Shown here in pieces: positions 11,548-22,792 of a stretch of 64,000 nt of DNA. Every line of letters starts with the position of its first letter. Position 1 is the stretch's first letter. Location of the stretch: the NCBI RefSeq assembly GCF_000006565.2, contig NC_031479.1, positions 4,738,289-4,802,288 of the forward strand. Direction: 5' to 3'. The position numbers were made by a program, and so were the translations under genes. The notes below the pieces were generated by a model. It was not told where the DNA came from, made no database searches, and saw only the letters and a program-made list of their open reading frames with translations. The stretch comes from Toxoplasma gondii ME49. Its lineage: Eukaryota > Apicomplexa > Conoidasida > Eucoccidiorida > Sarcocystidae.

Positions 11548-12548
11548 CCATCCGGCTCACCTCTTCCAGAGTGTCGATTTTGTTCAGGATTTCACGCTGA
11601 ACGTGGTTTTCTTTGGATCCGAGTCTCAGAAGGGTGCCGCCGAAGAGGTTGAACTGAACAGTGAATTTTGTTGCCAAGGATGCATCCAACATCCCACAGC
11701 ATTCGTGCATGGTCAACAAACGGCGAGGCGCTCTATCGAAGTCAAACTGAAGGACATAGAGGCATACGCAAACTAAAATAATGGAAGATTGAATCCCTGC
11801 CGATATAATCCTGTCAATATAGGAACAACCGATTTAAGTGGCGGAGTATGCACCGACAAAGTCTAAGGATGTCAAAGTTGAATTGTTGGTAGATACTCCT
11901 ACAGTATAAGAATGTCGAGATTGAGTGTATGCAGACGCAAGGGGTGAAATACGACGATTCAGCAAATAATTCAACTATGTCTATATTTATGCGAGCATCT
12001 ATAGAGCCGGACATGTAGGGGCACATCTTTCAACAGAATTCGTGTGCATGGACACCCGTTTACACTTTGGCTTTCCTGAGTCCGTTAACTCCAAATTTTT
12101 GTGACTTCATGGCTTTTAATGGATAAATAACACTATACTCTGCCGCCTATCGAGGTGCTGGAAAAGCTGTGTTTTCCTTTTCATAAAATCCGTAACTCTC
12201 CACGTGTCTATAGGCGGCACATACCACAGAAAAGAGTCCAGCTTGACACAGCGTTCTCAGCCGTCTGAGAGCCAGCTCCCGTTGTGTCGAAAGGGGCACA
12301 TCGAATCGAGGAATGAACAGCTCGAGATTTTCCAAAGCGATTGTCTGGACGCTTCGACGAGTGGAATGGCTGTCGCCAGCTATCAGAAGGTGAAAGAAAT
12401 TCCACGATGAGACAGGAACCCCTGCAGCAAGACTTTGATGCAGGTGAGTCCCTTCACCTGGCAGTGGAGCACTAGCGGCGGGTGGCCCAAGCATCTCTTC
12501 ATTCCCCTCCGACTGAGGCGAAAAAGTAGGTCGCGGAATAATGTCCAT
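5614..12548 (-). CDS. ACOX: Acyl-CoA oxidase-like flavoenzyme (peroxisomal beta-oxidation type)
   Basis: Predicted to oxidise acyl-CoA to trans-2-enoyl-CoA with FAD, the first step of peroxisome-type beta-oxidation. Ten exons, each joining in phase: 12225-12548, 11561-11746, 11151-11281, 10649-10770, 9995-10088, 8573-9733, 7391-8084, about 6836-7102, 6331-6453, 5614-5709. The model gives 1065 residues; typical enzymes have about 660-700. Family landmarks in order: STQRELALRRLRTL, FNLFGGTLLRLGSKE, CFALTELGYGNN, HASWAIVFAQ, PGVTIEDMGHRIG, FHNVRIPRSHLLDG, RERCGGGGFLSA, HAGLTAEGDNRV and the C-terminal APIARDWQAFN. Glu668 (TAEGD) aligns with the catalytic Glu of acyl-CoA oxidases. The extra length is Ser/Arg/Pro-rich inserts in the two longest exons. 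The C-terminus ends YHDSG, so no PTS1, and I see no N-terminal PTS2. The exon 8 acceptor (GATAG) is the weakest junction. Confidence 0.85.
6723..6742. repeat. (TA)n microsatellite
   Basis: Perfect TA run, flanked by GT and AC dinucleotides, in an intron of the acyl-CoA oxidase-like gene. Confidence 0.9.
8297..8322. repeat. (AT)n microsatellite
   Basis: Perfect AT dinucleotide run in the intron between the sixth and seventh exons of the acyl-CoA oxidase-like gene. Confidence 0.9.
11516..11548. repeat. (GT)n(AT)n compound microsatellite
   Basis: A GT run passing into an AT run, about 12 bp past the 5' splice site that ends the second exon of the acyl-CoA oxidase-like gene. Confidence 0.9.
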
Positions 12549-14993
12549 CGTTTACGTGGGGAGAGAGCCAGACCTCGAGAAAGGAAAAAAAGGTATACGT
12601 CGTGGAGTGTGTCAGCTTTCGGGTGTTGAGAGTGGTACGTATGAGTAAAAATAAAGCATCCGTGACAAATCAAGGAGATTCTTTGGCTTCCCAGAAGAAG
12701 AGGTGACTGTGGATTAAAAGGCTGCTAGAAAACTGTAAACGATGTGACTAGTGCCCTGTCCGTGACCGTAGTAAAGCAACAGAAGAACAGCGACAAGAAG
12801 CGTGCTGATTCCATGCCCGAATGGGTGAGCTTGTCTCAACAGTTCTCGTACCAGCCATAAATACACGTCGTACTGTACGAAAAATAAATCGTTCAAAACA
12901 CATTTCAACAGAACGGAAGACGTCGAAATCTCAAGTGGCTGAGTTCTTCCCTCTTAAACTATGGTCTGCCGCAGCGCGGATGCGTAGCAAAAACGGAGAA
13001 TGAAGCCAGCTAACTTCGGACCTTGCAGACGTTAATCCACAAAGAAATGGCAGTTGCGTGACCTGTCAACAAAACACGACGTAGAGACGCGGATGAGACG
13101 CACAAGAGCCACTAAAGGCAGCTGTGAGTGTTCCGCTGTCTTTGCGTCAGTGTGCTGGGGGGCGTGTGTTTGACGCTAGAGGAAGGCTGGTCTTTCTTTT
13201 TGAAGAGACTTTAGACGGAACTCATCTTAGTTCGACAATAGCTGCTGCCCACGTTCCCCTACCAAGCACACGCATTATTCCATACGAACCGGTATCGGTT
13301 TTTTTTGATGACTGTGGGTACCTTTCTCTTGCTTGAGAGGGATGTATCGGCTGTCCTCCTGGCGAGTATACAATCCGTTGGAGTTAACTACTTCGATCCT
13401 TGTACAGAATCTTGCTGTGGCACCTCTGTTTTGGAAGCCTTCATCTCATATTTCTCTGCGGCGAATAATGCGACACAAAATGTGTTCTAAAGCGGCAAAA
13501 AAGAAACCCTATCCAGATAAACATTGAGCAATCGACGAATGCTCAGACGGAACATACTCAGAAAAATAGCGAATCAGGATTGAAAGTATATTATCGCGAA
13601 TCTGGCCGTTACGCCGACCCCAGTCTTGACACGGAATGGCCCCGTAACTGTAAATTCTCAGTTTAACAAGACACGAAGTGTAATGCTTGTTCTTATCGTA
13701 AATCATGAGGCACAACAACAGGAGAATGTATACGACCAGATGAATACTCACACCTACTTCCTTACTGGCATTTATACAACCTGTTACGGATGGTATTCGT
13801 GAAACTATACTAGTCCGCCATACGTCCAAAGCACACCATGTTGATGGAGGCCCGGCTGTAAAGTAATGTCTATCTCCGTAAGGAATTTAACAGTGACTGT
13901 CAGCCTGCTGAAAGGAAACTAACAATTAGGTTGTGCAAATCTTTATGAGCGCTGTTTAATATTTTATTTAGGAGTTAGTTGTGGCGTATTAAATCCGTCG
14001 CAGTTTCGAAGCCGTATTTTATACATACCGACATCGCTTTATTTATAGACCTACGGTTACTGTAGCAGTCCTCTGAATCGAAGAGTATCTGGACGGATGT
14101 AACATTGCAATATTTAAACAGGCGCTTGCCTACCTGGCAAGCACATTTCTTTTCTGTGTGTTGTGCAACTGTCGAAAACTGAGTCCCTAGCTGTGCAGCA
14201 CAACCGTCGCCGACTGTTGTACCGCGTTATACACGACAACGAAACCCCGAAATGGAGCTATCCCTCGTTTCTTTCTCGCGAGCCCTGCTTCCCGGTCAAA
14301 ATAGATACGCTCATGATCTTTCAAGAATGTTGAACCTCTTAAGAGTAAAGAAGAAATAGGAGGCAGCACGCACTTCTCAATTCGTCCCCGAGAGAGAGCA
14401 GCACACGACTGTTCACAAACTAACTTAAGCACCATTGAGAAAAATGCTTCTTTATCGAGCTATTCGCCTCCTCGTCAACAGTCTTAAAAAGACAGAAAAA
14501 ACGAAATTTCGGCAGTTTATCCCTTCTTGTCCAGAAGCAGGACACACTGCACGCACGACTCTCGCACTACCGCAATACAGCAAGGCACGAGTAAAGGGCT
14601 ATTCCGAGTTGTCAGGATTCGATCAACTTGCCTGTAAGCATACAAGAAAGAGAAAAACCGTATGCTTCTTATATACCTGCCACCTCAAGAGTAACGAAAC
14701 ACCTCCACGACCATACCAGACGGAATCCGTATTCGCAGAGCGGTCTCTTCGTTCCTCGTTGTTTCTATGAACTCCTATTGATATCTTCATTGTAATTCGC
14801 ACGCCAGTCGCAGAAACGGTCTCTTCAGCACTACGTCAAGTTGCCTCTGGTTGTTTGATTGGCGTGGTCACTTGAGACTTCACCGGAGTCAAACGTTCTA
14901 GTGGATTCTTGGTATTTTGTTAAGCATCAACCGGCCGCCCTGTCCGCGTGCTTCAAAACCAGGATATCGCTCTTGCTCAAGGCTGGCTGTTCC
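12549..14993. other. Intergenic region upstream of the acyl-CoA oxidase-like gene
   Basis: The left part should hold the promoter and 5' UTR of the acyl-CoA oxidase-like gene, whose chosen ATG (12546-12548) has A at -3. The right end holds the 3' UTR of the secreted-protein gene. The region is A+T-richer than the genes around it. Only frames under about 110 codons occur, and I can support none of them. No RNA gene or long repeat seen. Confidence 0.4.
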
Positions 14994-16754
14994 TCAGTTG
15001 GGCGCATCTTCCGTAGAAACAGGCGTGCCTATCGCTTCGGCTGCCTCTCGTGCCGCTTCCTCTGGTGAAGCGGTGGAACCCTCCTGGGTGGTTGCGTTTT
15101 GCTCTTCTGGTTGGTCGGTTGGTACACTTGTGACAGACAGTTGGACGTTCTTGCTCTGTGCCTCCTTGCTACGCTGTTGAGCGCGGAAGGCGTTGAAGAA
15201 AGAAGTGGTGTTATGCAGGATTTCCATGGAGCTGCGAAGATTCTTGGCTCCTTTCTCTGCTTGTTTCGCAATGTTGGACTTCTGCATCAGATTAAATAAA
15301 TCTTTCCCCCTTATTAGGAACTGGGTAGTCCACCGGCGAAGCCGTGGACTGCTGCCAAATTCAAACGGAATCACTGAGAATCGACCTGTTTCTTCCACTG
15401 AATGTGACGCGTGTCCCTGAGTTGGAGAACTTCCGGCACTACCCTGGGCCTCTGTTTTTAGCGGCACCTGCTCATCCGCTTCGGTGGCCCCCTCAGCTCC
15501 AGTGGATGCCTCATTTTCAGTGCCTGGCTCAGCTCCTGGGATCATATCAGCTCCTGTGCCTGCTACATCTTCAGTGGCCGCGTCAGTTCCAATGCTCATA
15601 TCAGCTCCTGTGCCTGCTACATCTTCAGTGGCCGCGTCAGTTCCAGTGCTCATATCAGCTCCTGTGCCTGCTACATCTTCAGTGGCCTCCTCAACTTCAG
15701 GGGCTCCCTCATTTCCAGTGGCCACCTCAGCTCCTATATTCGCTTCAGTGTCCGGGGCAGCCTGTGCTCTGATGGTCGATACACTCAGAGGGGCAACATC
15801 GCTTTTTGTTGCAAGAGGGGGGTTAAACACATCTACCTCTTTAGGCTCGCCTGGGCTCTTCTCGAGGCCATCTGTCGTCGCCTCTTGCCGTGAGTCGTCC
15901 GCCACAGTGGCGCCAGCAAGGGTGCCCGGGAGATCAGTTGGCGACGTGGCATCGGCAGCTGGAATAGTCTCAGATGCAGCTGCGCTATCCTGTGAAGCCT
16001 CCGCTGATGGTTGGGCTCCTGATTCAGCCCCAATTCGCTGTCCAGTTTCACCACTAGAGGCAGTCTCTGGACCACTGTTAAGTGGATCTACAGGTATGTC
16101 TGTTACTTCCGAATCACCCATGGTGTCAGAGCCAGAATCTTCACCCGACTCTGAGGCGTCCGTCCCCTGTGCGGTAGGAGTGTTAGGGTCGGCCGTCGAA
16201 GACTGACTTTGATCCTCTGATTTCTCTGCTTCGTCTTTCGTGTCCGCCTCCCCTTTAGCCTGGGCTGACGATTCTTGTTCCTCACCACCACGGTCTCCAG
16301 GGGACGACACATCTACCAGTGAGCTTGATCGCCAAACTTCTCCTTGGTCTGACCCAGTCGGAACACCTCCGTCAGATTCTTCTTCCCTAGAGCCGCTGAA
16401 GCCGTCCTCAGTTTTTGAACTCACAGGTCGTACAGGCAGCGCCGCGGGCGGTAGCGAAGATGTCTCCAGTACAGGGTCACCTCTGTACACCTGTTGAGTT
16501 GCGTCCAAAAATAAGTCATCGTCCCCGGCGTCACTGGTATCGATCCTTTGTGGTGCATGCGCTTCAAGGGTGAGGGAGGAGTCCCAGCGTGATGACGGCT
16601 GGACGGCGCGGCGGTCCTGCAGAGGCAACAGGCTGTCCCATTGCGGCGATTCGCGAAATCGAAGATGGAGTCCGCTAACAGAGAAGCGCTTTTCAGATAC
16701 ACACAGCAAGCTTAAAAAGAACATGGAAGGAAGAGGCCACCTGGGTCGTCCCAT
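14994..16754 (-). CDS. Secreted acidic protein with an 18-residue tandem repeat
   Basis: An intron-free frame of 586 residues starting with a plausible signal peptide (MGRPRWPLPSMFFLSLLCVS, about residues 1-28). No later membrane segment is seen, so the protein is predicted soluble and secreted. Residues 60-400 are rich in Glu, Asp, Ser, Thr and Ala and probably disordered. Three near-identical 18-residue units (core EDVAGTGADMS) span about residues 355-403. The last 130 residues differ in character: basic and more ordered, with RLRRWTTQFLIRGKDLF and a predicted helix around ILHNTTSFFNAFRAQQRS. This layout (signal peptide, acidic repeats, amphipathic C-terminal helix) resembles dense-granule cargo of coccidia, but I cannot name the protein. 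No RRLxE-type export motif is visible. Confidence 0.7.
   Translation of the reverse strand: MGRPRWPLPSMFFLSLLCVSEKRFSVSGLHLRFRESPQWDSLLPLQDRRAVQPSSRWDSSLTLEAHAPQRIDTSDAGDDDLFLDATQQVYRGDPVLETSSLPPAALPVRPVSSKTEDGFSGSREEESDGGVPTGSDQGEVWRSSSLVDVSSPGDRGGEEQESSAQAKGEADTKDEAEKSEDQSQSSTADPNTPTAQGTDASESGEDSGSDTMGDSEVTDIPVDPLNSGPETASSGETGQRIGAESGAQPSAEASQDSAAASETIPAADATSPTDLPGTLAGATVADDSRQEATTDGLEKSPGEPKEVDVFNPPLATKSDVAPLSVSTIRAQAAPDTEANIGAEVATGNEGAPEVEEATEDVAGTGADMSTGTDAATEDVAGTGADMSIGTDAATEDVAGTGADMIPGAEPGTENEASTGAEGATEADEQVPLKTEAQGSAGSSPTQGHASHSVEETGRFSVIPFEFGSSPRLRRWTTQFLIRGKDLFNLMQKSNIAKQAEKGAKNLRSSMEILHNTTSFFNAFRAQQRSKEAQSKNVQLSVTSVPTDQPEEQNATTQEGSTASPEEAAREAAEAIGTPVSTEDAPN
15543..15688. repeat. 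54-bp in-frame tandem repeat, about 2.7 copies
   Basis: Units begin at 15543, 15597 and 15651. The third is complete only to about 15688. They are almost identical at DNA level, which suggests recent duplication. Each adds 18 residues to the secreted protein. Confidence 0.9.
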
Positions 16755-19700
16755 CTTTCCGCGGAAATTTATGTATCTCTCGCGGGTGATCGAATCGACT
16801 GAGGCTGCCAGCGAGCCGCAGCAGAGAAAGAAAACATGTATGAACTGGCAAAGTGTGCCTTTCGAATGAGCTCGTCATTCACCAACAAAAACGAGTCGAA
16901 AAAGAGACGAACAAGAACAACTTCTTCTGCGCATGGCTCACTGGCACCTACCCCTCTTGTACCAGACTAGCCTCGTCCGGGTCAACTGCCGCGGTTCCGC
17001 AAGATACGGCGGCCTGTTGAGAATGCAGGCGAGATTCTCCCCGAGGTCCGTGAAACGAACAGCCACAGGTGGAGTCTGGCATGAGCTAAAGAAATATGAT
17101 TCTCAAAACAGCATGCGTATCGCAGGAGCACTTTCTCCGACGCCCTCGTATCGCGTCGCGACGCACGCCGCGGTGCCACGGCGGCCACGCCAAGACATCA
17201 GGATGCGCAGCCTTCCCCTTTACCAGTTTCCAGTCTCCTGGCTTTTCCAGTCCGAAGTTGTCAGTAGACAAGGTCCCACAGAAAACCCAACGAAAATAAA
17301 TGCGCGTTCCAGACATCTGTTGCCCACCTGGGCTTCCCCAACGATCTCCGTGGGTCCCGTTATTTTCAAGACAGCTGACTACGGATAGCCGCAAAAGCGC
17401 TATGACCATAGCTAGACGCGGCAATTTAAGAAAGAACCAGAGCAAAAGGGGCAGAATCAGACCTCACATGACCAGTTAATGTTGTTTTGTTGCGTGTCTC
17501 CTTTTCCGAGATTGCAGCGAGAAGTGGGCACTACTAGAAGGCATCAGGCGAAGAGAAACTCGCAACACCAGCCGCTCTTGTAAGGCATATACGGCACTTT
17601 CACGGGAGATACCACAATTCCGTGGCATACAGGAGCCGCTGTTGATGGAAAAGGTAAGCGGACTTGCCATGCATAAGAGGCGTCCTGACTCTACTTGTGT
17701 AAACCTTTTTTCTATTCAGAGGGTCTAATCCGGCTTTGCAGCACTCCCCTGCTACCATTACAGACAGGCTAAGTGAATTTCCCAGTGGAAGAGCTCCCAA
17801 TCCCGCGTGGAGTAAGTCGGCAAAAACGTCCACGTTCCGTACGAAACACATATATCCCCTTCCCCCAAGACATCGCTGAAGACACCGTCGATGTGTCATG
17901 CGATCGTCTCTTTTCTTGCCCTTCTCTCGAAAATTCCATCCTTTCTGCGAAGAGCTGTATGGGACTGAAGTAAACTGAGATTCTAACTCTGAACCCCTTG
18001 CACCCGCAGTTCTATCGCTCGTTGAGAAGTGATAGTTGTGAGGGAGAGACACCACAAGTGACAGCAAATATCTGGTCGCTCTGAAAGGTCCACGTAAAGA
18101 GCATCCTTTTCCTACCTTGAGGAATGTATCGAGGAACCTTGCTCCATATCTGTAAGCGGAACGACCAGCTACCTGCACAAAGGCTGCTATAAAGGGGACT
18201 TTCACGTCTCATCTCTAATCTAGCCGATGGCCACTCTTAGAACACTCGGACGAATCAGTTAGAGGCGGAATTGTGCAGCTGACGAGGGAGAATGGCGTTA
18301 CGCGAACGTGTGCACTGTTAGTTAGCGTTTCAGTGCTCTTTTACCGGTTGCCTCACTCAGGCGAATGAGAAAAGCGACTGAGAAGGCAAGGGACGGTTTT
18401 ATATTTAGCCCTTATGAGTTCGATGGGGGCGCAAGTCGCTAGCTCTCCGTCTCGGCTACCAAGATTGCATGTAAGGGAACATAAAGTACAAAATTGTGGA
18501 ATGCGGTAATGTGACTGGGCGAAGGCATGACGGAGCATTTCTTAGACTTTTCCGACCACGTTTACAGTTGTACCGAAAACGCGTTTGGGTTAGGTTAAGG
18601 CTCACGAACAAAAGCTCAGTTTGCTTCGCAGCTGAAGCATCCAGACTGCTTCTGGTTGAACATGCAAGTGGTCTTTCGAGCAGTAGATGCTGTGGCAGCG
18701 ACGTCAAATACAGGAACAAACACAGAATCGTTTCCTGCTTGTTGCATAACGCTGGCATCAGTTGGCATTCTCTTGGTTCTTCACAACAAAATGTGGTCGT
18801 ATAACAGGTTTCGGTGGACCTCCATGCGCCACCATCGACGTGGTAACACAAGTACTGCTTTCAGAGCAGCCCTGAAGAACCTCTGGCTCTGAACCAGGGT
18901 CTTGATAAGTGTTACAAGTTCGGGCGTGAAGCTCGCGAGCAAAAGATCCAAAGTGGAAGTCTTGAGGAAGCATCTCTCCCGCAGGCCAAAGCTCTTTTGT
19001 TCTCACGAAAACAAGTCAAAACGCACATCCTAGCATAAGCCTTACCAGAAAGTCGGTGTGGCCATGTGCTCTGTAGATTCTGGGTTACCCCACATACGCC
19101 AGATGAACCAATTTGTGTTGCCGTTCCTTTCATTTGCCGCATGGAGATGATGATTGGTATGTCACCCTTGAATCCATCGCTATTTTGTTACGTGGAGGGC
19201 CATAAAAAAGGCAAGGACAGAGTCTTTGGTCACCAGCTCACGCCAGCGCAAACTATTTATGGGCTGTGCGCGGCGACCCGTCGTGTTCCACAAAGGGCTC
19301 CGCACCAGAACCAAAAGAAAACTCTCTCAACGACCAAGTATCTTAAAGTGTTTTGGGAGTTCTTTCCAAGGATTCATCAAAAAAGTTCTGCTACTCAGGA
19401 GATGACATCGCTGTGCATATCCTTTCCCGCCGCGTTGAATTTCCTGTGTGTCTTGTTCACAGAACCCTTCGAGGAAGGGAGGGTATGTCTTGCCCCATAT
19501 GACCGAGTAGCCAGAGAGATTTCCGTCTTTTCAAGTGTTTGCTCCACTGGGCAGGTGTTTGCCCATTTAATAGTACAATTGAAGAGGTACATATTGGAAT
19601 CAACTTTCGAGCGTAGCGCACTTTTCGAATGCCTCCTAAATTTGAGCCTTTAGGCCATCTTTTCGCGTCTTACGCGAGTTTGTTTCTAGACTTTCCTCGC

Positions 19701-20605
19701 CGGCCGTGTCACCCCTGACCCATGCTTCAGCTGCCTCTACCGCCTAAATTGTGAAAGGGGAACTTCTCGTAGCACGACTGTCACACTCAAGTCTAAAAGT
19801 CGTTTTCCGTATCAGATTAATCTGAGCTCATCAACATCCAAGCATTTTGCAGTTACGGGACTGGCCACATTTTCTGGCCCTCTGGCTTTGACTGCGTGGT
19901 TCTCAAAGTCGTTGTTGACCCGGTCTCTAGTGAATCTCCCTTCGTTGTTGATTTCTCCTTTCCATGCCACAGAGGAGCGAGGATATCTTTCACTTCAGCA
20001 GAATATGTCGTCAAGTCTCTTGTACAAACGCGTCTTTCCAGTTGTCTCTGCAAGACTCTGCTGTCACACATTTCTTAGTCCAGCAAGCTGAAAAGTGCCT
20101 TTTAGCAGCGTCCGTGCCAGCTGAGATACGAAATCCTGAGAGAGTTTCTGTTGAGCAGAATCCTCGCCTGTCTTTTCCCGTTGCAACTCTAGAAGGTCAA
20201 GACGGCTGTGTCGCTGGCTCCAATTGGCTGAATCCCCCATAAAGACAGTACCTTACCGTAACGTTCTCAATCTGTATTCCAGCTTCCCTTTTCGGCAGGA
20301 AACGCCGTGGCGCCCCTCTTCTTCCAACGCAAATTTGCTGGAAGTTTTCCGCAGCTGTTGTTAAATGCCGAAAGGCCTCTACAAGTAGCTCCGCGAAGTT
20401 GTGGATATTCGAGCGAGAGGGTGCATCTTCCAGTATACTTCCGCCTTCCTCTCCTGCATCGACAGCATCCTGTTTCCGCCGTCACATTTTGGATTCTGTG
20501 TTTGTCGCTGTGTGCGTAACGTTTGTCCTTCTGCTTGCAAAGCGACGCTTGCCTTGTTCTAGCCAAGAATTTTCTTCCTTTCCCGCGACACAGTCAAGAG
20601 GCAAT
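16755..20605. other. Intergenic region; one doubtful minus-strand small gene
   Basis: This spans the divergent starts of the minus-strand secreted-protein gene and the plus-strand membrane-protein gene, so it should carry both promoters. A minus-strand frame at 17600-18205 (201 codons) contains a segment flanked by plausible splice sites (acceptor CTTTGTGCAG, donor CTCAAG then GTAGGA) and reading VAGRSAYRYGARFLDTFLK. It may be one exon of a small gene. I recognise no family and do not call it. Nothing else supportable. Confidence 0.3.
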
Positions 20606-22792
20606 ATGGCAAACGCACGAGAAGTGGCCGAGTGCCTCATGCTCACAATTGCGGCTCTAGGAGCGCTGTCCTCACTCAGCAGGCCCGACTGCAATTTCCC
20701 TCTCTTCGTTTATCTGTGGTGGTCATTTTTTTCTGTTCCGGAAGAAAGGAAGGTAAGGAAAAGGCGCCTGTCTTTCCCTGCCGACCTCTTCAAGCCCTAG
20801 GAGGAAAAAAAAGTGACACCATACATGTCCAAGAAAACAGATAGGCACATCTTCCTATCTTCTAAATAGAGTTTTCCCTGCGGTTTCGCGCTCGCCATTT
20901 GGTATACAGTGTGCCTGCTGAGCGGAAACCCTGTTTTTGCTTTCACAGATTTTCCGTAAAACCAATTTGTTCCTCTGTCTGAAGGCAAACGCGTGAAGGG
21001 ACCCAGTTTGATGAATGGATGATTATTAGAGGGAGCATTCACTGGCGTGCATCGATCGAAGGGCCGCGCTCTAGTGTTAAACTTTATCCACAGTTTTTTA
21101 GTTCCTTCGTTCACACGGAGATCCATCAACCACGAGATACGACTGTCTCCACCACTCTGCCGATCCTCCATGTATGCATAAGTACATTCATTGACAAGCT
21201 TGTGAACCTACATGCGCCGTAGGTGAATACTGATTGGCCGCTGCTGCAATTACAGGTCATTCTTTGTGGTTTCTCGATCATTTTGTGCTCACGAGTTTTT
21301 GCGTGTATGTAGGGTATGTTTACGGGCACGCCAGTAGACTCCACTGAAATTCGTTTGTTTTCGTGGTGGTACCTTCAGATCCACAATCGCTTTCCATGTG
21401 TGTGCACTCGATGTGTTACTTTTCAGACGCAACAGCGCTTCATGGTCGCGTTCATCTTTCTCTCGATTGTCCAAGACATTCTCTACGTGCTCTACTGGCG
21501 TAAGTAGAGAGTGTTATTAAACACCAACTGGGGACTTCAGCTGCATTACCCGGATTTCCAGGGTGCTGCCTTTCCTTTTTCTTCATTCTTGATTACGCAT
21601 GCCGTTTGACAGCCTAGGGGGTGGCACGTGTTGTCTCCTGGCCTCTCGCTTTCAGCACAACAGATAGCCATGGCTCTCTCTCGGATGGCAGGGTCGCTTT
21701 TTCCGATACGAAAAAAAGATGTTTACGGATAGCGGCACGCATGCCAGTCATGTGTTAAATGGGCTCGCCATCAGATACTGATGGCTTTTGTGTTTATCTG
21801 CTAAAATCTCTCTTGCTTGGTCTCTGCAGCGATTCGCTGGTTTGCTCATGACTGGCTCGCTTTGTCTAGCGACACAGAAGGTCTTCACGTTCTTGTCACT
21901 TTCTTCACGCTCCTTGAAGTCTGCCTGAAGGTAAGACGAAAGTGAATTGGAGGGGGAGTCCTCCTCTCTACAGAGGGTGCCAGAGTGCCACATTTCCTGC
22001 ATTTAGTTCATTCTTGTGCTAGATTTCGTGTTACGCAGTTATAGGAAGTTTCCGTTTCCTTGGAGCACAGGTCTATGTCTGCCATGAATTGTGCGTCGAG
22101 TTACTGACAAACGCAAAGACGTTGAACACTAAGTTTTATACCGAGAAACTCGTAAGTCGCGGTTGTCACATTTAATGCTGCGCATTTTTTTTTCTATCCC
22201 GGTCCTAGCAGCAATATGTTCCTTTTCTTGTCCAGTAGAGACTATGATGTCCACAAAGTGTTGCGTAATGCCTGTTCAACCTCTCTCCTCAGAATTCTCG
22301 CACAACACCGAGCTCGTTTATTATCACTCTCTTCGAGTCAGGCTTTGGATGGTTTTTCAGGGGAAATCATACACACGCCGTGTTAAAGTGAAGACGTGCG
22401 GCGAGGGTCGAACAGGACTGCACATTCGTTAACCCGCTGAATTATACTCGCGTGAAACTCCATGCAAATGGACGACACATTGCCGGTCTACGGATATGCG
22501 TTTGCATGCATCGACTCTCCTGGGCTGCATATCTGTGTTTTCTTTCCAGCTGCTTCTTTTGGCGCTTCTTCTGATTCCTGGGGCAGGGGTAAACACCCAA
22601 GAAGCCGTGAAGAACTGGTTGCAGCGGATCGGCCACCAGGAGCCACGGCGAGAGTCGCAGACGCCCCTGTTGGTGACAGGACAGGCAGCCGCCGCCGCTG
22701 TTCCTGGTTCGACGGTTTCTATCCCCACTCAAAACTTTGCTGCAGTCACGTCCCGGCCGTCTTTCTCTTCCGAAGTCGTCTATTCATCGTAG
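20606..22792 (+). CDS. Small polytopic membrane protein, possibly AGTRAP-like
   Basis: Four exons in phase: 20606-20752, 21427-21499, 21830-21930, 22550-22792, giving 187 residues. Donors (AAG then GTAAGG; GG-C then GTAAGT; AAG then GTAAGA) and pyrimidine-rich acceptors are good. The ATG context (GCAATATGG) is acceptable. The protein starts MANAREVAECLMLTIAALGA and has four hydrophobic segments: about residues 10-24, 31-42, 54-72 and 93-117. A hydrophilic tail of about 65 residues follows, with a Gly/Ala stretch and Ser-rich end. Order and spacing of the segments, and the FLSIVQDILYVLYW element in the third, recall the type-1 angiotensin II receptor-associated protein family (AGTRAP), which has simple four-pass homologues in fungi and plants. 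That assignment is inference. An in-frame upstream acceptor at 21378 could lengthen exon 2 by 16 residues. Confidence 0.6.
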
